Assembly (NCBI GenBank): GCA_027578815.1
Contig: JANBTH010000234.1
Coordinates: forward strand, 4,645 to 24,592
Length of the DNA stretch: 19,948 nt
Source of the DNA: Coemansia sp. RSA 1804
Lineage: Eukaryota; Kickxellomycota; Kickxellomycetes; Kickxellales; Kickxellaceae
Reading direction: 5' to 3'
The notes under the pieces were generated by a model. That model saw nothing but the letters and a program-made list of their open reading frames with translations. It did no database searches and had not been told where the DNA came from. Shown here in pieces: positions 15,342-19,948 of this stretch (positions within the stretch are counted from its first letter, which is position 1; every line of letters begins with the position of its first letter). A program made the translations under genes and the position numbers.

Positions 15342-16868
15342 ATGGAGTTGAATGCGCCAGCGCCAGTAGACAACGATGGGTGCGACGTAATCGAAAGAGT
15401 CGGAATCGAGAGCAGCAGACTTGCACACACGATTGCCGAGGCCAACGCAGTGTATGAGATTCCACGCACGGCAGAAGCAATAAACAGCAATGGATATATG
15501 CGTGTGGCGCTGCAGTTTCCAGACGAGCTGCTTGCCGACTCGTCCTTGGTTTCTTCCGAGCTCCAGCTCCAGGCGCCCAACGCCCGCTTCTTTACGCTTG
15601 CAGACACCTCGTACGGCAGCTGCTGCGTGGATGAGGTTGCCGCAGAGCATTACTCTGCAGATCTGGTCGTGCACTATGGCCGCACCTGCCTTAGCCTGAC
15701 AACACGGATACCGGTGCTTTATGTGTTTGGACACGAGCCGATCGATATCGACGATTGCGCTACAAAGGTCTTAGCAGCTGTTGGATCCGGAGCGAATATC
15801 CTATTGCTGTCTGACGTTGCATACATGCACGGCATCGAAGACATTGCATCTGCGCTTAGAAGGAGTGGAAATGGTGGTAAATATGGCGATGTGGCTGGCG
15901 GCAGCGTGGTAACCAGCAGAATCACTTCCGCAGACTGCGTGTACAAGCCTGGCGGCGAAAGCACCGATATCCAGGCTGGACGGTCGTGGGAGCTTCCAGA
16001 CGGACAGGCAATCGGCGACTACACAATACTGTACATTGGCCAGGAGAGTCTGACGCTTACAAACGTCTTGCTGACACAGCGCAGCCAAGCAGTGTACAGC
16101 TACGACCCGCGCACACGCGTATTGCGGGAAGAAGGCGCCAAAGCGAATCGGCATCTCGGAAGGCGATACTACATGGTCCAGCAGGCGAAGGATGCCGATG
16201 TTGTAGGAATTGTCGTTGGCACACTTGCTGCGACGCGATACTTGCGAGTCGTTGAGGCGCTGAAGGCGCTGTTGCGGCAGGCGCAGCGCAAGTTCTACGT
16301 GTTTGTTGTGGGAAAGCTCAACGTAGCAAAGCTGGCCAACTTTCCCGAGATTGACGCATTCGTGCTTATTGCGTGTCCGGAAAACACGCTGGTTGACTCG
16401 AGAGAGTACTTTAAGCCGATAGTCACGCCCTATGAGCTGCATCTGGCCATTACTAGATCAAAGGAGTGGACTGGCGATTACATTACAGACTTTCGGGATC
16501 TTTTGGACGAATTGGAGGACTCGCCAGTGTTGCCCGACGAGGAGGGCGAAATTAACGACGATACCCCGCACTATTCGATGATCACGGGAAAACTCAAGCA
16601 GCAGCGGCGGTATGCGGATGCGCGGCAGATCGCGGCAGAATCAGACAGCCGCAGCGTGGTGGCGGCTGCAAACAAAAGCACAGAGATAGCGCAGTATCTG
16701 GGCAGCGCCGGCGCAGAGTATCTGCTCAACAGATCATTCCGAGGGCTGGGCCACGACGAAGATGGAAAAAGCGGCAGCGAGAATGAGCAGTCACCGCCGA
16801 TGCTGGCAGTTGAGGGACGTAGCGGAATTGCGCGGGGATATGACAATGAGCCCCACACATTCCAATAA
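15342..16868 (+). CDS. DPH2: Diphthamide biosynthesis protein 2 (Dph2)
   Basis: A 508-residue protein of the DPH1/DPH2 family. With Dph1 it carries out the first step of diphthamide synthesis in the cytosol: a [4Fe-4S] enzyme transfers a 3-amino-3-carboxypropyl group from SAM to the conserved histidine of eEF2. Motifs: VALQFPDELL (55-64); YGSCCVDEVAAEHY (91-104), with Cys94/Cys95; HYGRTCLS (111-118), with Cys116; GKLNVAKLANFPEIDAFVL (324-342), leading to ACPENTL with Cys345. Cys95, Cys116 and Cys345 match the spacing of the family's conserved cysteines. YFKPIVTPYELHLAI (356-370) is typical of the C-terminal domain. The low-complexity acidic tail (about 470-508) is not conserved. Length is close to yeast Dph2. 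Start: ATG with A at -3 and G at +4. Its AATAAA overlaps the stop codon. Dph2 rather than Dph1 is chosen from the C-terminal pattern; fairly sure. Confidence 0.92.
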   Translation: MELNAPAPVDNDGCDVIERVGIESSRLAHTIAEANAVYEIPRTAEAINSNGYMRVALQFPDELLADSSLVSSELQLQAPNARFFTLADTSYGSCCVDEVAAEHYSADLVVHYGRTCLSLTTRIPVLYVFGHEPIDIDDCATKVLAAVGSGANILLLSDVAYMHGIEDIASALRRSGNGGKYGDVAGGSVVTSRITSADCVYKPGGESTDIQAGRSWELPDGQAIGDYTILYIGQESLTLTNVLLTQRSQAVYSYDPRTRVLREEGAKANRHLGRRYYMVQQAKDADVVGIVVGTLAATRYLRVVEALKALLRQAQRKFYVFVVGKLNVAKLANFPEIDAFVLIACPENTLVDSREYFKPIVTPYELHLAITRSKEWTGDYITDFRDLLDELEDSPVLPDEEGEINDDTPHYSMITGKLKQQRRYADARQIAAESDSRSVVAAANKSTEIAQYLGSAGAEYLLNRSFRGLGHDEDGKSGSENEQSPPMLAVEGRSGIARGYDNEPHTFQ

Positions 16869-16869
16869 A
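16864..16869 (+). terminator. AATAAA overlapping the DPH2 stop codon
   Basis: The hexamer AATAAA covers the TAA stop (16866-16868). It is the closest polyadenylation-like signal after DPH2. Another 'gaataaaac' lies near 16960. Confidence 0.35.
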
Positions 16870-17093
16870 ATATGCTTTTCCAGCATACATGCATTTATTT
16901 ACTGCCTTCATACGGCTACTGACTATATGTATGCGTATGCCTTGTTAAAGAAAAGTAAGAATAAAACCCTGGCTAGCTGGCTGGGCTGGCTTTCCTCCCC
17001 TCTCTTTTTTGTGCTTTTTTCCTTACTTTGTTATTTTGCGTGGTGCTCGTCATCTCATATCTCCGACACTTTGTAATTGTTATAGTTGTTATT
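16870..17093 (+). promoter_or_regulatory. Spacer upstream of the FAM72-like gene
   Basis: A short spacer with a GGCTGGCT-rich stretch (about 16970-16992) followed by a pyrimidine-rich run. An ATG at 17028 is in frame with the gene but adds only a 22-residue hydrophobic stretch not expected in the family, so I treat it as leader sequence. Confidence 0.35.
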
Positions 17094-17960
17094 ATGCCTA
17101 GCGAGCGCCAGCCGTTTCAAGCAGTTTGGCTGCTGACCTGCCGCGACTGCAATGTCCTGTGGAGCTCGCGCGGAATGGAGGCGATAGTTATGGCGCGACC
17201 TGCGATTCGGTGCTTCTCCACCGATCTGCCGCCGCTTGGATGCGACGTTGTTTACCAGCCGGTGCCGGCGGCAATCGAGGACATGGTTGTTGACTCTGGA
17301 TGCACCACATGCAGCTCAATAACGCACCACGCGCGGCGCTTTGATCTGGCGCCCAGCGGACCATGCGACTGCCACGTACAGGACATTGCGTGTCTTGGCT
17401 GCGGCAACATTGTTGGCTACTATATCCACAGGCCCTGCTTCCGCTGTCTAGCCCAGCGCCTGCGCATCAAGCAGCGAGGCTTCCAGCATCTGTGGACCTT
17501 TTACCAAGACAACGTCCGTGCTGTTCAGCGCAAGAATGAGTTTAGCGATCCCGTGAGCTGGGAGGATCTGCCGGTGCCGCCGTCACCAGCCGCAACAAGC
17601 ATTGGCGGAAGCAGCAGCAGCTCACGCCCGAATCAGAACCAGAACCAGAGCCAGATCCAGAACCAGAACCAGGTGCCCAGCATTGCGACCCGCATCAACG
17701 CACAGCATATGCACCAGAACGCACACTCCAGGAGGAATCCGCAGCAGCTAGTAGTGCACGAGTCCGACAGCGATGATGATCCAACACCGCAGCGGACAAC
17801 CACGCAGACAATTGTAAGAAGAGACGAGGTGCTTGAGCCAATATACCACGCAAAGGACAAACCAACGTATAGAGCTGTGCCATCAGGAGTGAGCAACTGG
17901 CTTTATCAAGTAGGGATCGACTCCATGGCGAAACTAGAAGAACTTTCACTATCGCGATAA
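17094..17960 (+). CDS. FAM72-family zinc-binding protein
   Basis: 288 residues from the ATG at 17094 (A at -3). I chose this start over 17028 because FAM72 homology begins soon after MPSERQPFQ and the upstream 22 residues are an odd hydrophobic read-through. The FAM72 core covers about 12-140: CRDCNVLWSSRGM (16-28), RCFSTDLPP (39-47), CxC at 91-93, then DIACLGCGNIVGYYIHRPC (97-115) and CxxC at 115-118. Cysteine pairs 16/19, 100/103 and 115/118 probably bind zinc; an extra CxxC lies at 70-73. The animal family is linked to cell-cycle regulation and to degradation of UNG2; the role in fungi is not known. An extension past 160 is low complexity: Ser-rich, then an Asn/Gln run (180-192), an acidic patch (SDSDDD, 224-229) and a conserved-looking end, SNWLYQVGIDSMAKLEEL. 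The family call is strong; the function is not. Confidence 0.88.
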   Translation: MPSERQPFQAVWLLTCRDCNVLWSSRGMEAIVMARPAIRCFSTDLPPLGCDVVYQPVPAAIEDMVVDSGCTTCSSITHHARRFDLAPSGPCDCHVQDIACLGCGNIVGYYIHRPCFRCLAQRLRIKQRGFQHLWTFYQDNVRAVQRKNEFSDPVSWEDLPVPPSPAATSIGGSSSSSRPNQNQNQSQIQNQNQVPSIATRINAQHMHQNAHSRRNPQQLVVHESDSDDDPTPQRTTTQTIVRRDEVLEPIYHAKDKPTYRAVPSGVSNWLYQVGIDSMAKLEELSLSR

Positions 17961-17985
17961 ACCATTTATTTGTTCCTTTACTGAA

Positions 17986-18017
17986 AACCAGCAGGCATGC
18001 CAGCTGGCCTGCTGGTT
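17986..18017 (+). terminator. 11-bp perfect hairpin after the FAM72-like gene
   Basis: Arms aaccagcaggc (17986-17996) and gcctgctggtt (18007-18017) are exact inverse complements around a 10-base loop, 25 bases after the stop codon, followed by an AT-rich run. It may mark the transcript 3' end or an RNA structure. It could also lie within a short LTR (see the feature at 18125). Confidence 0.5.
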
Positions 18018-18430
18018 AAATATAATTTTTAAAGGGTTGGCACAGAAACTATAATAGGCATGTTGCTTGAATTAAAGCAGGCGAGGGCCTGATATTGATG
18101 AATAGCGTTTGTTGGCTAACATATTGGTATCAGAGCATCCTGATGCGTTTGCGCGTATATGAGATTGTGATATAAAAGTTACATTGTGTCTATATATTTT
18201 TTGGGGTTTTTCTCCTTTGAGTAAATAACAATTCTCTTATTCTTTTAGAAAAATCTAGTTCCGCTTGAGACATATAGACTCTTAAACGCAAGCTCTCTAT
18301 TAGAAACATTGAAAAACTTGTTAACGACGATATTAACGATTGTCGCTATGTTTTGTTAAACAAATACAGGGGAACAACACAGAGACATTGGATGCTGACA
18401 ACATTAAATGAGTTGGGCGTGCTGCTGGGT
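18018..18430. other. AT-rich spacer between FAM72-like and FunK1 genes
   Basis: This is the shared 3' region of two convergent genes. Besides the primer-binding-site-like motif at 18125-18136, I see no ORF of note, no tRNA and no clear AATAAA for the FunK1 gene. Confidence 0.5.
18125..18136 (+). mobile_element. Initiator-Met primer-binding-site-like motif (LTR relic?)
   Basis: The 12-mer TGGTATCAGAGC is the classic primer-binding site of Ty1/copia-type elements primed by a plant-type initiator tRNA-Met. It is preceded by '...taaca' and a 3-base gap, as at the end of a 5' LTR (LTR...CA, short gap, PBS). A possible short LTR starting TGTT at 17971 and ending AACA at 18121 is conceivable. No second LTR, gag or pol is seen in the window, so at best this is a remnant or the edge of an element. 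Confidence 0.3.
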
Positions 18431-19948
18431 TTATACTACAGCCTGCCGCCGCTCCATATCAGAAGCAGCAGCCTTTTGTTCATCTCTAACCAACAGTTCT
18501 TGCGCATTTTCTCTTGCAGCTCTCATGACTTGGAGAAGCTTCTTGGCTATCACATCGGCTACCTTGGCGCGTTCCTTAAATGGGTCAACCTCGGCTGGTT
18601 GTTTAAATACGTCATCCCAGCCAAGCTCCCAATCGTCTCTATCTGATTCCGGGTCATTAGGTAGTGCACCTCGTTGTGTTGCCTCCTCTGGATCGTCAAT
18701 TAGAGTCTTTCGCAGTTCATGCACAACCTTGGTGAGACCCTTGATATAGGGTATATTCATGTCAAAGCCATTAGTTATGCCCTTAAACGATAGGTAAGTG
18801 TGGAGATCTGCTCGCTTCTGATCCGCACATTTCGATATGTCGCCTTGACACCAGTTAGCAACTCTTTTTGTCGGTTTATCAGATCTGGTTGTGCAGTACC
18901 CATTCAATCTAATTGCTGTTCGTGGACATGAGGCTGACCTGTGTTTGACTGCGTTTGTCGAAATTTTGCGCTCTGGATTGGCTGGTTTCTGCTCCTTAAC
19001 AAGTCTCCTTGCTCGCCAGTCGTAGAATCCAGTCCAACACATAATGTAAATGAGGGATTCCCACTTGTCCAGCAGAGAATAATCAGCATTACCGCGCTCA
19101 AGATTCGTTATGCTCATGTAGGGCAGCGTTCCAGATCGTTCAAAATTGCGCATTGAATCCACGTCGTCATAGCAAATTGCATGATCGAAATCGATGAGCA
19201 TGCCTTTGATGCTGCTGCCGCTACCCGTGAATAGGATGTTGTTAGTAGACATGTCGCGATGCAGAATATTGCAGCGCTTGTATATGGCATTGTGGCATTC
19301 CATAACGTCTGCCAGCACACAAATAAGCTCCAGGCAGTTCCTGATATACTTTAAGGGCCGACCAATTCCTATCATACAAATTCTCTTGTGAACGCGGAGA
19401 GGGAACCTGGCAATCTCACGGCTCTGATAACTGTTTTTGTCTGCAGATTCATCCTTCGCGCTACGCAGAGCAGCCATTTTGTCAGTGTGGCGACGGTCAA
19501 GCTCGTTGCCGATTATGTTGGATAGTATCGATTTGCTGGTGTCTTCAACAGCTAGGCATTTGCCGCCAGCATCTAACCGTCTGATCCGAACTCTGCCGCC
19601 GCTATCATATCTGGGATACATGCCGTCAAGGTCAATTTCATCCTCAGAACCCTTTGCTTTCGCCTTAGCTAGCCTTTCAGTAACTTTCCGCAAGTGCCTG
19701 CTCTCATCACGATAGTCGGCGTCTGCGTCCTCCGTTGCCTCAGGCCAGGCATCTTTGATGAACCGATCCGGCCGATGTTCCCGACCACCACATACCGGCC
19801 GCTCTTCAGACGCAGCAAAACATCGCGTGTGCCTTCCAAACAGCCGCTCAGCTCCAATGACAGCGCCTTCGGAATAGTACGTTTTCGTTTGGCCATCATG
19901 CTTGACCTTAATCTCGTAATAGCCAGCTTCTCTATGGTGAATTATAGT
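18431..19948 (-). CDS. FunK1-type fungal protein kinase (5' partial)
   Basis: The reading frame stays open from the window edge to the TAA at 18431-18433: 505 residues, N-terminus missing. The Leu codon (TTG) at 19693 is not the start; family sequence continues upstream, including IGAERLFGR and RFIKDAWPEA, whose Lys65 (counting from the edge) is the likely ATP-binding lysine. The C-lobe has GRPLKYIRNCLEL, then LHRDMSTNNILF with His230 and catalytic Asp232, then LIDFDHA (DFD in place of DFG, usual in this family), SGTLPYMSI and LDKWESLIYIMCW. A long basic and acidic tail follows. FunK1 kinases are a fungal-specific expanded group of unknown substrates. Key catalytic residues are present, so it may be active. 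It is convergent with the FAM72-like gene. Confidence 0.9.
   Translation of the reverse strand, partial: TIIHHREAGYYEIKVKHDGQTKTYYSEGAVIGAERLFGRHTRCFAASEERPVCGGREHRPDRFIKDAWPEATEDADADYRDESRHLRKVTERLAKAKAKGSEDEIDLDGMYPRYDSGGRVRIRRLDAGGKCLAVEDTSKSILSNIIGNELDRRHTDKMAALRSAKDESADKNSYQSREIARFPLRVHKRICMIGIGRPLKYIRNCLELICVLADVMECHNAIYKRCNILHRDMSTNNILFTGSGSSIKGMLIDFDHAICYDDVDSMRNFERSGTLPYMSITNLERGNADYSLLDKWESLIYIMCWTGFYDWRARRLVKEQKPANPERKISTNAVKHRSASCPRTAIRLNGYCTTRSDKPTKRVANWCQGDISKCADQKRADLHTYLSFKGITNGFDMNIPYIKGLTKVVHELRKTLIDDPEEATQRGALPNDPESDRDDWELGWDDVFKQPAEVDPFKERAKVADVIAKKLLQVMRAARENAQELLVRDEQKAAASDMERRQAVV

Noticed and set aside
15801..16442. 213-codon minus-strand ORF opposite DPH2
   Set aside because: No motif; the plus strand carries the conserved Dph2 sequence.
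17028..17093. Upstream ATG extending the FAM72-like protein by 22 residues
   Set aside because: The extension is a Val/Ile/Leu-rich stretch from pyrimidine-rich leader sequence and is not expected in FAM72 proteins; the ATG at 17094 fits the family.
19691..19693. TTG at 19693 as start of the kinase
   Set aside because: It is a Leu codon within a continuous frame; conserved kinase N-lobe sequence (RFIKDAWPEA) lies upstream and the frame is open to the edge.
19669..19899. 76-codon minus-strand ORF near the right end
   Set aside because: It lies in a different frame from the FunK1 N-lobe, which is family-like over the same bases, so this is a shadow.
1..19948. tRNA, rRNA, CRISPR array or intact transposon
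   Set aside because: Looked for B-box sequences, direct-repeat arrays and reverse transcriptase or transposase motifs on both strands; none was convincing.

Overview
The window reads as nuclear DNA of a filamentous or zygomycete-type fungus. The reasons are a FunK1-type (fungal-specific) kinase, an autoproteolytic NUP98-NUP96/Nup145 precursor, DPH2, a Gef1/CLC-3-like CLC transporter, and no visible bacterial gene organisation. Large intron-less, GC-rich genes with AT-rich spacers, together with an F-box/LRR-like protein of the 'LPxDII...AAVNSVWRR' style, suggest an early-diverging lineage such as Kickxellomycotina (Coemansia and relatives). That placement is inference, not proof.

Layout. Positions 1-266: a TTG microsatellite and the leader of a CLC chloride/proton exchanger gene (267-2384, +). 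Positions 2385-6000: a 3.6 kb AT-rich stretch, far longer than any other spacer here, with no large gene. It holds two small minus-strand ORFs (2870-3031 and 3684-3836) whose products are clearly related to each other and share a CxCG-x12-H core, plus a weaker minus-strand ORF (5233-5439). Positions 6001-6198: a small plus-strand ORF of 65 codons, unrecognised but with a well-supported start. Positions 6681-12365: the NUP98-NUP96 precursor (FG repeats, GLEBS, autoproteolytic HFS site, Nup96 half). Positions 12493-12770: a possible spliced small membrane protein on the minus strand. Positions 13117-15114: the F-box-like protein. Positions 15342-16868: DPH2. Positions 17094-17960: a FAM72-family zinc protein. 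Positions 17961-18430: a spacer with a strong hairpin and a match to the initiator-Met primer-binding site of LTR retroelements. Positions 18431-19948 (minus): the FunK1 kinase, whose reading frame stays open to the window edge and is therefore 5'-partial.

The recognised genes serve unrelated housekeeping jobs: endomembrane ion exchange, nuclear transport, eEF2 modification, probably ubiquitin-ligase substrate recognition, and signalling. They do not form a pathway, as is usual for fungal chromosomes. The least explained part is the AT-rich stretch with the paired CxCG mini-ORFs.
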